Part shown: piece after piece, positions 8,931 to 19,209 of the stretch
Layout: every line of letters begins with the position of its first letter
Position numbering within the stretch: position 1 is the stretch's first letter
Origin: Bacteroidales bacterium
GTDB lineage: Bacteria > Bacteroidota > Bacteroidia > Bacteroidales > 4484-276
Length of the DNA: 64,000 bases
Assembly (NCBI GenBank): GCA_014860585.1
Contig: JACZJL010000171.1
Location: 1-64,000, forward strand
Direction of reading: 5' to 3'
Notes under the pieces: model-generated
Told to the model about the DNA's origin: nothing
Seen by the model: only the letters and a program-made list of their open reading frames with translations
Database searches by the model: none
Translations under genes and position numbers: made by a program

Positions 8931-9551
8931 ATGGCACATTGGTTAGAAGAAGCGGAACGGGACGAAATCAGGAAAAAACAGAAAACGTCCAAAGAAAGCG
9001 CTAAAATTCAGGACAAGATTTTTAATATTGAGCAGAATTATATATCCAATAAGGAGAAATACGAGCAGTTTATCGAAATGGTAAACGATCTGTGCGAGCG
9101 GGCCAATTCGCTACCTGCCGAGAAGCGTGAACCCTGGAAAATAATCGAATTCAAGGCTAAGGAATCAAAGTTAAACAATCACCTTTATCATGCCTCTACT
9201 AGTGAGGGATTTGATAAGACAGTCGCAGTAAAATCCTTCCCTTTTATTAAAAACCAGCATTACAAGCATGTGCACAGCATCTTTTTCAGTGTTTCTAAAG
9301 AATTGGGGATGATCGAAATTGAGGTGAAGGATGATTACCTGGCCAAATCGCGGATGAGATCAGATGACAGCAAAGATACTGCTTTGCTGGTTGATGACGG
9401 ACTAAAACGCGTTGACATCGTTTTCAAATACGAAATGGATAAACTGGACAAAGACCTGGCCTTCAAAATCCTCGATTTCCTGGTGTTCAAATCAGACTTC
9501 AAAGCATTGCCTTTTGGCGAGGAACATTTTAAGTATGATAAATACAGGTAG
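8931..9551 (+). CDS. Unknown cytoplasmic protein after butyrate kinase
   Basis: 206 residues, no signal peptide or membrane segment. The first 70 residues are highly charged and probably helical or coiled-coil (many E, K and Q). The remainder is mixed alpha/beta, with the segment SIFFSVSKELGMIEIEVKDD. I do not recognise a family. It starts 10 bp after buk, so the two are almost certainly cotranscribed. It ends before a two-way terminator hairpin at 9595-9657. Confidence 0.75.
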   Translation: MAHWLEEAERDEIRKKQKTSKESAKIQDKIFNIEQNYISNKEKYEQFIEMVNDLCERANSLPAEKREPWKIIEFKAKESKLNNHLYHASTSEGFDKTVAVKSFPFIKNQHYKHVHSIFFSVSKELGMIEIEVKDDYLAKSRMRSDDSKDTALLVDDGLKRVDIVFKYEMDKLDKDLAFKILDFLVFKSDFKALPFGEEHFKYDKYR

Positions 9552-9594
9552 ATTTCTAAAAATATACCTGCAATTAATCCCTTGACTATAAAAC

Positions 9595-9657
9595 AAAAAG
9601 CAGTCAGCAATAAAGAGAATCTTGATTTAATAGTCTCTATTGCCCACTGCTTTTTGT
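9595..9657. terminator. Bidirectional terminator between convergent genes
   Basis: Arms CAAAAAGCAGT (9595-9605) and ACTGCTTTTTG (9647-9657) pair perfectly, and inner arms GCAAT/ATTGC and AGAG/CTCT extend the stem. The A- and T-runs at the stem ends give a U-tract on both strands. It separates the + strand buk operon from the convergent - strand lyase-like gene. Confidence 0.8.
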
Positions 9658-9679
9658 TGACAGCAAACTGCCTTTTTTT

Positions 9680-10690
9680 TTACTTTCTTCCCGACAACTC
9701 CTTAGGTATTCTTCCTGACTTGATGGATTCAGACCTCAGCCGTCGCCCGACAATCCGCTCCAGTACGTTTCCGATTTGCAGCACCTTGTCAATGTCCAAT
9801 CCTGTTTTAATTCCCATTTCATCCATCATCACCACCATGTCTTCGGTGGATACAAGGCCTGCCAGTGACGGGTCTTTGTAATAATAATCACCGGTGCCGG
9901 CAACAGGCACACCATCCACAAAGTTAGCAGGCTGACCACCAAGACCACCTAACGACGCTTCGTAGTTGGTCATTCCGGCCTGAAGTGCTGCCAGTACGTT
10001 GGCCAAGCCCCAGCCGCGTGTAGTGTGGAAATGTGCGATTTGTTTGTGTGGATTGTCCACCGAGTCGAGCAACATCGAGAAATACTGATACACACGGTCA
10101 GGGGACGCAGAGCCATCGTGATCGGCATGTTCAACATCTGTGGCGCCGATATCGAACCAGCGTTTGGTAAATTCGATGGCTTTTTTCATTTCGGTTGGAC
10201 CTTCAATCGGGCAACCCCAGATCGTGCTGACCGTACCATTAACTTTCAGGCCGGCATCCACTGCTTTCTTCACCCACTCTTCGCTCATCTTCCAGTACTC
10301 TGCAAGATTTAGACCCGAGTTTTTCTTTTGATGCGACTCGCTGGTTGACACCATCAGCAAAATACGATCAGGCCCCCAGCCTTCCTGTTTTGAAATAATC
10401 GCGCGCTCCACAGCCCGTTCACGAATGGTAATGGCGGTGAGCATCACGTCATTAATCAGGTGTTTTACTACTTTGCTTTTCCTGATCAGTTTGAAAAGTT
10501 CGTCAGCATCCCTGAATTGAGGCATACCTTTCGGATTGCCGAGGTTGGTGACTTCGAGGTGCTTGAAACCCGCAAGGATCAATTGTTCCAGCATCCAAAG
10601 CTTTGCTTCGGTGGGGATAAATTTTTCCTCATGCTGGAAACCATCTCTAACTGTAATGTCGCCAATAACGACTTTTTTTGGATAATTCAT
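9680..10690 (-). CDS. HMG-CoA lyase-like TIM-barrel protein lacking the catalytic Cys
   Basis: 336 residues of the HMGL/pyruvate carboxyltransferase family. Present are the N-terminal metal/substrate motif RDGFQHEE (R15, D16, Q19) and the metal-binding HxH (H220, H222, in AHFHTTRGWG). The signature loop reads GGLGGQPAN, so the cysteine of the HMG-CoA lyase signature GGLGGCP is glutamine (Q253). The loop after it is longer than in HMG-CoA lyase and the following Asn ligand is not obvious. It sits 58 bp downstream of acetoacetyl-CoA synthetase in a leucine-degradation cluster, where an HMG-CoA lyase is expected. Either it is that enzyme with altered chemistry or a related aldolase; the family call is firm, the reaction is not. 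Confidence 0.8.
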   Translation of the reverse strand: MNYPKKVVIGDITVRDGFQHEEKFIPTEAKLWMLEQLILAGFKHLEVTNLGNPKGMPQFRDADELFKLIRKSKVVKHLINDVMLTAITIRERAVERAIISKQEGWGPDRILLMVSTSESHQKKNSGLNLAEYWKMSEEWVKKAVDAGLKVNGTVSTIWGCPIEGPTEMKKAIEFTKRWFDIGATDVEHADHDGSASPDRVYQYFSMLLDSVDNPHKQIAHFHTTRGWGLANVLAALQAGMTNYEASLGGLGGQPANFVDGVPVAGTGDYYYKDPSLAGLVSTEDMVVMMDEMGIKTGLDIDKVLQIGNVLERIVGRRLRSESIKSGRIPKELSGRK

Positions 10691-10748
10691 AGGATTTATG
10701 TTTTTATTAGTAACTATTTCTTTATGTAAAATACAGCTATTTAATTCG

Positions 10749-12689
<1,941 letters not shown>

Positions 12690-12701
12690 AGTAACCTAGT
12701 T

Positions 12702-13136
12702 TTATGAATTGAATTGGGTATTTAATCCTTCTTTTTGAAATAAAACATTTAAGAAGTCATCATGGGTAAGAAACACGTCAACTCTATTTTTTGCTGAGAG
12801 ACACGATGCAAGTTGCAGTGCATCCAAAGTTCTCAAGGTTGTTAATCCATACTTAGAAAATAGATTTTGCGCCATTTCTATAAGACCTGTGTCAGTTTTA
12901 ATCCAACTGAATTGCATTTTATCACTCTCGAAACATTTTATCACTTCTTTGGCAATTTGCTCGTCTAAATTCTTCATGCGTACTTTTTTCCAAACGGCTG
13001 AAACGAATTCAACTTTGGCTATTTCTGATAAAAATATTTCAGAAACATTTTCAGAGATCAACCGAGAAAGCTTTTCACTTTCAACTTCATAATGGTAAAG
13101 TTTTACAAGGGTTGAAGTATCGAGGAAAGCTACCAT
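12702..13136 (-). CDS. vapC: VapC-like PIN-domain ribonuclease toxin
   Basis: 144 residues of the PIN fold. Acidic metal-binding residues are in place: D6 (FLDTST), E43 (KVEFVSA), D105 (RTLDALQLA) and D126 (LTHDDF). PIN toxins of VapBC pairs cleave specific RNAs. The ATG at 13136 overlaps the end of the upstream antitoxin gene by 7 bp. It ends 12 bp before aacS on the same strand, so the pair sits inside the catabolic gene run. All catalytic acids are present, so it is probably active. Confidence 0.85.
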   Translation of the reverse strand: MVAFLDTSTLVKLYHYEVESEKLSRLISENVSEIFLSEIAKVEFVSAVWKKVRMKNLDEQIAKEVIKCFESDKMQFSWIKTDTGLIEMAQNLFSKYGLTTLRTLDALQLASCLSAKNRVDVFLTHDDFLNVLFQKEGLNTQFNS

Positions 13137-13360
13137 CGGTCAGTTCTCCTTTCATCAATCACCAATTCGCTCAAGGATCCTTTACAATTCTTAGTTAACT
13201 CAAGAGACCTTTGAAAGGAAAACTTGCGTTCGGGGTGTCTTTTTGTTTGATATTCATCATAAAACACCACCAAAACCTTCATTGGCTCGGTAAACTTAAC
13301 ATTGTCCGGAACCTCAATAAATCCGTTGCGATAAACTGTTTCAATCGTTAATGGTTTCAT
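13130..13360 (-). CDS. vapB: AF2212-like/VapB-type antitoxin
   Basis: 76 residues beginning with a short strand-rich N-terminus (IETVYRNGFIEVPDNVKF, then MKVLVVFYDE) of the kind seen in AF2212-like and SpoVT/AbrB-like antitoxins, followed by a charged C-terminal tail for toxin binding (SELVIDERRTDRW). It overlaps vapC by 7 bp. Such antitoxins bind the toxin and their own operator. The family assignment is moderate, but the linkage to a PIN toxin makes the role likely. Confidence 0.75.
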   Translation of the reverse strand: MKPLTIETVYRNGFIEVPDNVKFTEPMKVLVVFYDEYQTKRHPERKFSFQRSLELTKNCKGSLSELVIDERRTDRW

Positions 13361-13413
13361 GTTCGATGATAATTAGTTTAAAAAAATCTATTTAATTAAA
13401 TAACGCTGTTAAA

Positions 13414-13457
13414 TTCCAATAATTGGAAACCACTGATAGGGTTTGAAACCCTGTCAG
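13414..13457. repeat. Two adjacent dyads upstream of vapB
   Basis: TTCCAATAATTGGAA (13414-13428) is a perfect odd palindrome, and 13433-13457 folds as CTGATAGGGTTT / AAACCCTGTCAG with one G-T wobble and a single-base loop. The second resembles short GGGTTT/AAACCC interspersed elements common in Bacteroidetes genomes. It may end the upstream CDGSH transcript (minus strand) or act in vapBC regulation. Confidence 0.6.
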
Positions 13458-13465
13458 GGTGATTT

Positions 13466-13660
13466 TTATTCTTTCCAGCCAACGGTTCGGTGCGAGCCAT
13501 CACAGTAAGGCTTATTCCTGGAATGGCCACAACGGCAAAGGAAAGTAGGATCTGTGACGCTCAACTCTTTGCCATTTGCATCAAGCAGTTTGAATTTTCC
13601 TTTCACCATGTAAGACCCGTTTGGGGAAAGCTTTACTTCAACATTACTTTTGTCTTCCAT
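13466..13660 (-). CDS. CDGSH iron-sulfur protein
   Basis: 64 residues with one CDGSH-type motif, CRCGHSRNKPYCDGSH. The three cysteines C42, C44 and C53 and H57 are the expected ligands of a [2Fe-2S] cluster. Small soluble proteins of this family are redox or cluster-transfer proteins. It lies 24 bp downstream of the aminotransferase gene's 3' side region on the same strand order (aminotransferase is upstream), so it may be cotranscribed with the cluster. The cluster-binding prediction is secure; the partner is unknown. Confidence 0.9.
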   Translation of the reverse strand: MEDKSNVEVKLSPNGSYMVKGKFKLLDANGKELSVTDPTFLCRCGHSRNKPYCDGSHRTVGWKE

Positions 13661-13684
13661 CGTTCAATTTTTTAAAAGATTATT

Positions 13685-14989
13685 TTAAAGTGATAAAAAC
13701 CAATTATTTATGAGGTTTACTGACTTAATTATTTTTCCACAATGCTCTTGCAGGAATTTTTCGGAAATGGGTTTATCCGCCGGATACTCCATTGCAGCTT
13801 TCATTACTGCTCTTCCATCGAAGTCAACGTAGGCAATCCTCACCGTAAGTTCATCGGGTTGACGGCCAAAATCCTTTCCCGAAAGCATCGCTACTCCGGT
13901 AGCTTTCAGAATAGCATCACACATCTCAACCGAGGTATAAATGTCGTTTTTGATAAGTTTCTCGCGGTAATATTCAAAATTAGGAAAAAGGTAAAAACCC
14001 CCTTCCGGTTCGGGAAGTGTGATGTTGTTTTTTTTGAGCAAATGTGCCAGGTGTCTGCCAAGGGCGCCTAAAATTTTGCGGGCATAAACAAGATAATGCT
14101 CTATCTCCGGCCCCATCTGAAAAGCTGTGATGGCGGCATATTGGATGGGCGCCGAGGTGGCGGTGTAGGTTTCGCTGGCTACCGAACTCATTGCGTTGAG
14201 CAGCCACCGCAGCGATGTTGGGAAGGTGAACGTTCCGAGCCTCCAGCCGCCTGCGCCGCACCACTTGCTCAATCCGCTGCTGATGATTGTGCCTTCCGGG
14301 TAAAACCTTGAAATTGAAACATGTTGACCGCGATGATGCAGCAATCCGTAAATCTCGTCGGAAATCAGGATAACTTTGTGTTTACGGGCAACGTGTGCAA
14401 TTTCCCTGAGCTCTGCAAGGGTATAAGTTGCACCGGTAGGGTTGTTTGGATAATTAAGAATGACAACTCTCGGACGGTCGGGGTCGGCACGACAAATAAT
14501 CTCCAGTTTCTCGGGAGTGAGCATCCATTTGTCTTTTTCAAGCGTAGGGACCCACGAAACGGGTCTTCCGATGATTTGTGCCTGTGGCGAATAAGAAACC
14601 CAGCTTGGTGTTGGAATCACGAGATCGCCATAGTAAACCAGTTGCAGCAGAAAGATCAGCTCTTTTGACCCCGGTCCAATAATCACATCATCAGCCGTAC
14701 ATTCCAAACCATGAGCTTTCCAGTTAAATTTAGCGATCGTTTCGCGAAGCGGGTAAAGTCCCTGAACAGGCAAATAGTCTTTTTGAAAAGCGTTATCCTG
14801 CAAAGATTTAACAACCGAATCCGGCACCGGAAAAGGGGATTGACCCAATCCCAGTTTGAAAACCTCTTTCCCTTCGCTGATCAGTTGCCGGCTCAGTTCA
14901 TTAATCGCCAGAGTAGCTGACGTTTTCAAACCCCTGACGTTCAGGTTTAAACTTGTTGGTAAGATACCGTTGTTATTGCTCTTTGACAT
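13685..14989 (-). CDS. Class I/II PLP-dependent aminotransferase
   Basis: 434 residues, fold type I. Motifs: LNYPNNPTG (PLP-phosphate and ring contacts), SDEIYG (D211 pairs with the pyridine nitrogen), SSGLSKW (K242, Schiff-base lysine) followed by GGWRLG, and a C-terminal RIAYVDFDG containing the probable substrate-carboxylate Arg. The family includes aspartate, alanine and aromatic/branched-chain enzymes; sequence alone does not fix the amino acid. The 15-bp spacing behind the acyl-CoA dehydrogenase gene, within a leucine-degradation cluster, suggests a role in the first transamination step, but class I enzymes are not the classical BCATs (class IV). Confidence 0.88.
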   Translation of the reverse strand: MSKSNNNGILPTSLNLNVRGLKTSATLAINELSRQLISEGKEVFKLGLGQSPFPVPDSVVKSLQDNAFQKDYLPVQGLYPLRETIAKFNWKAHGLECTADDVIIGPGSKELIFLLQLVYYGDLVIPTPSWVSYSPQAQIIGRPVSWVPTLEKDKWMLTPEKLEIICRADPDRPRVVILNYPNNPTGATYTLAELREIAHVARKHKVILISDEIYGLLHHRGQHVSISRFYPEGTIISSGLSKWCGAGGWRLGTFTFPTSLRWLLNAMSSVASETYTATSAPIQYAAITAFQMGPEIEHYLVYARKILGALGRHLAHLLKKNNITLPEPEGGFYLFPNFEYYREKLIKNDIYTSVEMCDAILKATGVAMLSGKDFGRQPDELTVRIAYVDFDGRAVMKAAMEYPADKPISEKFLQEHCGKIIKSVNLINNWFLSL

Positions 14990-15004
14990 GAAAGTTATTT
15001 TTAG

Positions 15005-16153
15005 CTACAATCCCAGGTGTCGCGAAATGACCAAACGCTGGATTTCTGAAGTTCCCTCACCGATTTGCAACAGTCGCTGATCACGGTAGATCCTTTCGAC
15101 ATCGTAATCCTTCATCAGGCCGTAACCACCGTGGATTTGAACGGCTTCGTCAGCCACTTCTTTCGCAATTTCGGAGCAGTAAAGTTTGGCCATTGCAGCT
15201 TCTTTTCCGAAAGGCTTGTTATTGTCCTTGAGCCAGCAGGTGCGATAAAGGAACCATCGGGCATGTTCGGTTTTCATGGCCATGTCGGCCAGTTTGAAAG
15301 CATTGATTTGAAATTTGGAGATTGCTTTTCCAAACTGTTTTCTTTCCTGGGCATATTGCATGGCCAGTTCGAAAGCGCCTTGTGCAGCTCCAAGCCCCAA
15401 TGCAGCAATAGAAAGCCTTCCATTGTCGAGAGTTGAGAGCATGATCTTTGAGCCCTCTCCTACTTTTCCGAGCAGATTTTCCTTAGGTACGCGGCAATCG
15501 TCGAAAAACAACTGGGCGGTGTCCGAAGCGCGCCACATCATCTTTCCATGCATTGGTGTGCGGGTGAACCCGGGAGTTCCTTTTTCGACAATAATGGTAG
15601 AGTATTCTTTTTTCCCATCCTCGAACACTTTGGTAACGGCCTGAACGGCAGAGCCAACAGAAATATCTGCTGAACCATTGGTAATAAATATTTTTGAACC
15701 GTTGATTACCCAATCATCACCATCCAACACAGCAGTAGTTTTTGTTCCGCGTGAATCGGAGCCGGCATCGGGCTCGGTAAGACCAAAACCCCATAGCGCT
15801 TCACCTGTGCACAATTGCGGAAGGTATTTCATTTTCTGTTCTTCGGTGCCATAGTAATAAAGTGGCCCTATCCCAAGTGAATTATGTGCTGCAAGGGTAG
15901 CGCCCTGGCTGCCGTCAACCCGCGCTATTTCTTCAACGGCAATGATGTAGGACAACGTATCCAGCCCTTGTCCGCCGTACTTTTCGGGCAAATACATACC
16001 AAACAGGCCGAGGTCGCCCATTTTTTTGGTTAGATCAACCGAAAACTGGGCTTTCTCGTCCAGCTCTTTTGCCACCGGCCTGATCTCGCGCTCTGCAAAA
16101 TCATGCACGGTTTCGCGGATCATCTTGTGTTCGTCTGATAATTCAAAATTCAT
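15005..16153 (-). CDS. Acyl-CoA dehydrogenase, short/branched-chain type
   Basis: 382 residues with the standard family layout: helical N-domain, FGLTEPDAGSDSRG and WVINGSKIFITNG (FAD and substrate loops), and the C-terminal RLLQIGEGTSEIQR. E366 in GEGTSE is at the short-chain/2-methyl-branched-chain position for the catalytic base; isovaleryl-CoA dehydrogenases usually lack it there and use a Glu on another helix. So although the neighbourhood calls for isovaleryl-CoA oxidation, the sequence looks more like butyryl- or 2-methylbutyryl-CoA dehydrogenase. It would pass electrons to ETF. It is 30 bp downstream of the biotin protein gene. Confidence 0.9.
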   Translation of the reverse strand: MNFELSDEHKMIRETVHDFAEREIRPVAKELDEKAQFSVDLTKKMGDLGLFGMYLPEKYGGQGLDTLSYIIAVEEIARVDGSQGATLAAHNSLGIGPLYYYGTEEQKMKYLPQLCTGEALWGFGLTEPDAGSDSRGTKTTAVLDGDDWVINGSKIFITNGSADISVGSAVQAVTKVFEDGKKEYSTIIVEKGTPGFTRTPMHGKMMWRASDTAQLFFDDCRVPKENLLGKVGEGSKIMLSTLDNGRLSIAALGLGAAQGAFELAMQYAQERKQFGKAISKFQINAFKLADMAMKTEHARWFLYRTCWLKDNNKPFGKEAAMAKLYCSEIAKEVADEAVQIHGGYGLMKDYDVERIYRDQRLLQIGEGTSEIQRLVISRHLGL

Positions 16154-16183
16154 TTTCCCTAATTTTTTGTTTAAAACTGAAAA

Positions 16184-18355
16184 CTATTCCATTTCAACCA
16201 ATGTGGTGGAGGAGTCAACCATATCGTGAACTGCTACCAGCACTTTTTTGACTTTGGCATCTTTTTTAGCAACGATGTTGTTTTCCATTTTCATGGCTTC
16301 AACCACTACAACAATATCCCCTTTAGCAATCATGTCGCCTTCTTTAACATTGATTTTGAATACCCTGCCAGGCAACGGTGAAAACAATTTATTTCCGGCG
16401 CCTGCAACGTTATCATCTTCGCTGGCAATTTCCAGTTTTGAATCCAGCAGGTCGTTGCGAACCATCAGGAAATCCTGCTTGTTGATGGTAACTTTAGCCA
16501 TCCCGTGCTCGCCTCCCGAAATTGAGGCTGCGTAGGTTTCATTGCCGATTTTGAAGTCCACTTCCGTTTTGTCAAGTTGCAACAATTTGGTTGTAGCCTC
16601 AAATCCATTGACTCCGAAACGATAATCGCCATTGAAAGCTTTATTGACTGTTACCGGGTAATTCTTGTTGTCATAGTTAATGCTGACCGTTTTCATCGCT
16701 CTCCAGTAACCAATTGTTGACCAGATGTTGTTTTTCTCCTGTTTTTCTGTCTGCTCTGTAATGGATTGATCGTTTAAGCTGAAAAGCAGGTAGGCAATCA
16801 TGGCAACAGGGTAATCCACCTGGTCTTTGCTATAGGAGGTTCTGTTGATACTTGGTTTTTCGTTCACGGCAATGGTTGTTTTTGTTGATGCTTTGGATTT
16901 TGCTTTTTCAATTTCATCCTCAAACCTTTTTTTGGCAAGGCCGGATTTGTAGTCCCGGTATTGGGTTTCGTGCATGGCAAACTCAAAAAGCTCCTCGTCA
17001 TTTTCGCCAAATTCCCATCCGTTTTCGATCATTTCCCTGCGGTATTTATCCAGCACGTCCGGATATAAATCCTGTGGAACGCCGGTGTAGAACTCCCGTT
17101 TCTGTTGCCTGGCCATCTCGATGATTTCGGGCGCCAGGGGGCCGGGCAATTTTCCAGCCCGCCCGAGAATCATAGCCCAGGTATTGTCGTCCATCATCGA
17201 ATACCGTTCCTCGCCTTTGGTCAATTGAACAATATTGAGCAACGCCACATTTTTTACATACTGGCTGAATGGCGTGACCAAAGGCGGGTAACCCAGCATT
17301 GGCCATACATAAGCTACCTCGTCAAAAAGCTTAACGAGCAGTTCATCTTCGGTGAGTTCGGATTGCCCTTCAGCTTTCAGCGACATGTTGATCCCCTGGT
17401 GAACGCCTTTCAGGTCGGCCATCAAACTACCCATCATCCCGCCGGGGAGGCCTGACTGAACAAGCAATGAAGATAAGTACCTGTTTTTTGGGTCAATGAA
17501 AAACCCCAGGAAATCATCCATAAAACTTTGTGTCAGCGCCCTGGCTTCCATGTAGGCTTTCATGTTAATTTCGGGTACATCAAAGCCGGCGTCCTGCAGC
17601 ATGGCCTGGATGGTAATCACATCCGGATGTACCATTCCCCATGACAGGGGTTCCATGGCAACATCCACATAATCGGCGCCGGCTCTGGCTACTTCAAGCA
17701 TGGAAGCCGTTGAAAACCCCGGACCTGAATGTCCGTGGTACTGTACAACAATGTGAGGGTATTTTCCTTTAATGGATTTGACAAGTTTTCCCAATTCTGC
17801 CGGACGACCGATACCCGCCATGTCCTTCAGACATATTTCATCTGCGCCGAACTCAACCGCCTTATCCACTACACCCATGTAATATTCAGCTGTATGTAAA
17901 GCTGAGTGGGTAATCGAAAGGGCTGCCTGCGAAATCATACCGGCTTCCCTGGCATATTTGATCGAAAGCTCGAGGTTGCGGGGATCGTTGAGACCACAAA
18001 ATGATCTTGCAATGTCGGTGCCCTGCGCCTTCTTCACTTTGTACATCAACCTTCGCACGTCGGCCGGAACGGGAAACATCCGAATCCCGTTTAGTGCCCG
18101 TTCAAGCATGTGAGTTTGTATTCCGGCTTCGTTGAAGGGTTTGGTCCATTCGCGAACTGCAGTGTTTGGATTTTCACCGTAGAGCAGATTCACCTGTTCA
18201 AAGGCGCCGCCGTTGGTCTCGATCCGGGAAAAACAACCCATGTCAATCAATACCGGAGCTATCTTTTTTAGCTGGTCAACCCGTGGAACATATTTTCCAG
18301 AGGATTGCCACATATCGCGGTAAACGAGGCTGAATTTTATTTTTCGTCTGGCCAT
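16184..18355 (-). CDS. Biotin-carrying carboxyltransferase (5S/oxaloacetate-decarboxylase-alpha-like)
   Basis: 723 residues from the ATG at 18355, preferred over an upstream non-ATG start that would run into the hydratase gene. The N-terminal TIM barrel keeps the metal site of the transcarboxylase 5S/PycB/OadA family: D14 (YRDMWQSSG), K177 (ICLKDMAG, carbamylated Lys in relatives), and H207/H209 (YHGHSG). The Asp-Thr-Thr part of the usual DTTLRD is changed. A linker leads to a C-terminal biotinyl domain with EAMKM, K689 being the biotin site. In relatives the barrel exchanges CO2 between biotin and a keto acid. It lies between the hydratase (19 bp) and dehydrogenase genes, with no biotin carboxylase nearby. 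Confidence 0.85.
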   Translation of the reverse strand: MARRKIKFSLVYRDMWQSSGKYVPRVDQLKKIAPVLIDMGCFSRIETNGGAFEQVNLLYGENPNTAVREWTKPFNEAGIQTHMLERALNGIRMFPVPADVRRLMYKVKKAQGTDIARSFCGLNDPRNLELSIKYAREAGMISQAALSITHSALHTAEYYMGVVDKAVEFGADEICLKDMAGIGRPAELGKLVKSIKGKYPHIVVQYHGHSGPGFSTASMLEVARAGADYVDVAMEPLSWGMVHPDVITIQAMLQDAGFDVPEINMKAYMEARALTQSFMDDFLGFFIDPKNRYLSSLLVQSGLPGGMMGSLMADLKGVHQGINMSLKAEGQSELTEDELLVKLFDEVAYVWPMLGYPPLVTPFSQYVKNVALLNIVQLTKGEERYSMMDDNTWAMILGRAGKLPGPLAPEIIEMARQQKREFYTGVPQDLYPDVLDKYRREMIENGWEFGENDEELFEFAMHETQYRDYKSGLAKKRFEDEIEKAKSKASTKTTIAVNEKPSINRTSYSKDQVDYPVAMIAYLLFSLNDQSITEQTEKQEKNNIWSTIGYWRAMKTVSINYDNKNYPVTVNKAFNGDYRFGVNGFEATTKLLQLDKTEVDFKIGNETYAASISGGEHGMAKVTINKQDFLMVRNDLLDSKLEIASEDDNVAGAGNKLFSPLPGRVFKINVKEGDMIAKGDIVVVVEAMKMENNIVAKKDAKVKKVLVAVHDMVDSSTTLVEME

Positions 18356-18374
18356 AGTTGCTATTTTAGTAATA

Positions 18375-19169
18375 TTAAATCGTTTGCGTCCAGTTGGGAG
18401 GACGTTTTTCGAGAAATGAAGCCATCCCTTCCTGCCCTTCTGTTGAAGCACGAAGTGAGGCAATCAGTCGGGCTGAGTAATCAATGGATTCGTCAAAAGT
18501 GAGTTTGTTATATAAATCGAAAATCAATTGTTTGCAGGCTTTCATGGCTTCAGGTCCGCTGGTCAGCAATTGCTTTATTGTTGAGGTAACCTGCTCTTCA
18601 ATTTCTTCGGCGGGAAGTGATTTATTAACCAAACGCTGCCATTCGGCTTCTTTTCCGGTAAATCTTCTACCGGAAATCATCAGGTCTCTGGCAGCAAACT
18701 CGCCAATTCGTTTCACAACATAAGGAGAAATGGTTGCCGGAGCAATTCCGAGTTTCACTTCGGCAAATGCAAATTTGGTGTCGTCGGTGCAAAACACGTA
18801 GTCGCAGGCAGCGAGTAGTCCGTTGGCGCCACCAATGGCAGCACCCTGAACCACAGCTATTGTAGGCTTTTGGCAGGTGTAAATCACGTTGAAACATCTG
18901 GCCAGTTTCAGGCTGTCCTGGTAATTTTCTTCAAAACCAAAACCGGCAATTCCTTTCATGTAATTCAGGTCGGCGCCGGCGCAAAAGGATTTGCCACGTC
19001 CCCTGAGCACCACAACACGGACATTTTCATCATCATTCAACGCCTCAAAGCACTCGATGATCTCAAGGATCATTTCAGCATTCATGGCGTTGTGCTTGTC
19101 GGGCCGGTTCATCCATACCGTTCCAACCGAATTAACCAGTTCAAATTCAATGTTGTCAAATGATTTCAT
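18375..19169 (-). CDS. liuC: Methylglutaconyl-CoA hydratase-like enoyl-CoA hydratase
   Basis: 264 residues of the crotonase fold from the ATG at 19169 (a GTG lies just before it). Oxyanion-hole segments CAGADLNYM and GAAIGGANG are present, and FAEVKLGIAPATISPYV is characteristic of LiuC/AUH-type hydratases that hydrate 3-methylglutaconyl-CoA to HMG-CoA. Glu in FAEVKLG is the probable catalytic residue. It sits 37 bp after the carboxylase beta gene, as expected for consecutive pathway steps. Confidence 0.88.
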   Translation of the reverse strand: MKSFDNIEFELVNSVGTVWMNRPDKHNAMNAEMILEIIECFEALNDDENVRVVVLRGRGKSFCAGADLNYMKGIAGFGFEENYQDSLKLARCFNVIYTCQKPTIAVVQGAAIGGANGLLAACDYVFCTDDTKFAFAEVKLGIAPATISPYVVKRIGEFAARDLMISGRRFTGKEAEWQRLVNKSLPAEEIEEQVTSTIKQLLTSGPEAMKACKQLIFDLYNKLTFDESIDYSARLIASLRASTEGQEGMASFLEKRPPNWTQTI

Positions 19170-19209
19170 CACATTTTTTTTTGAAAATTTCTATCAAAGT
19201 CCGTTCCTG

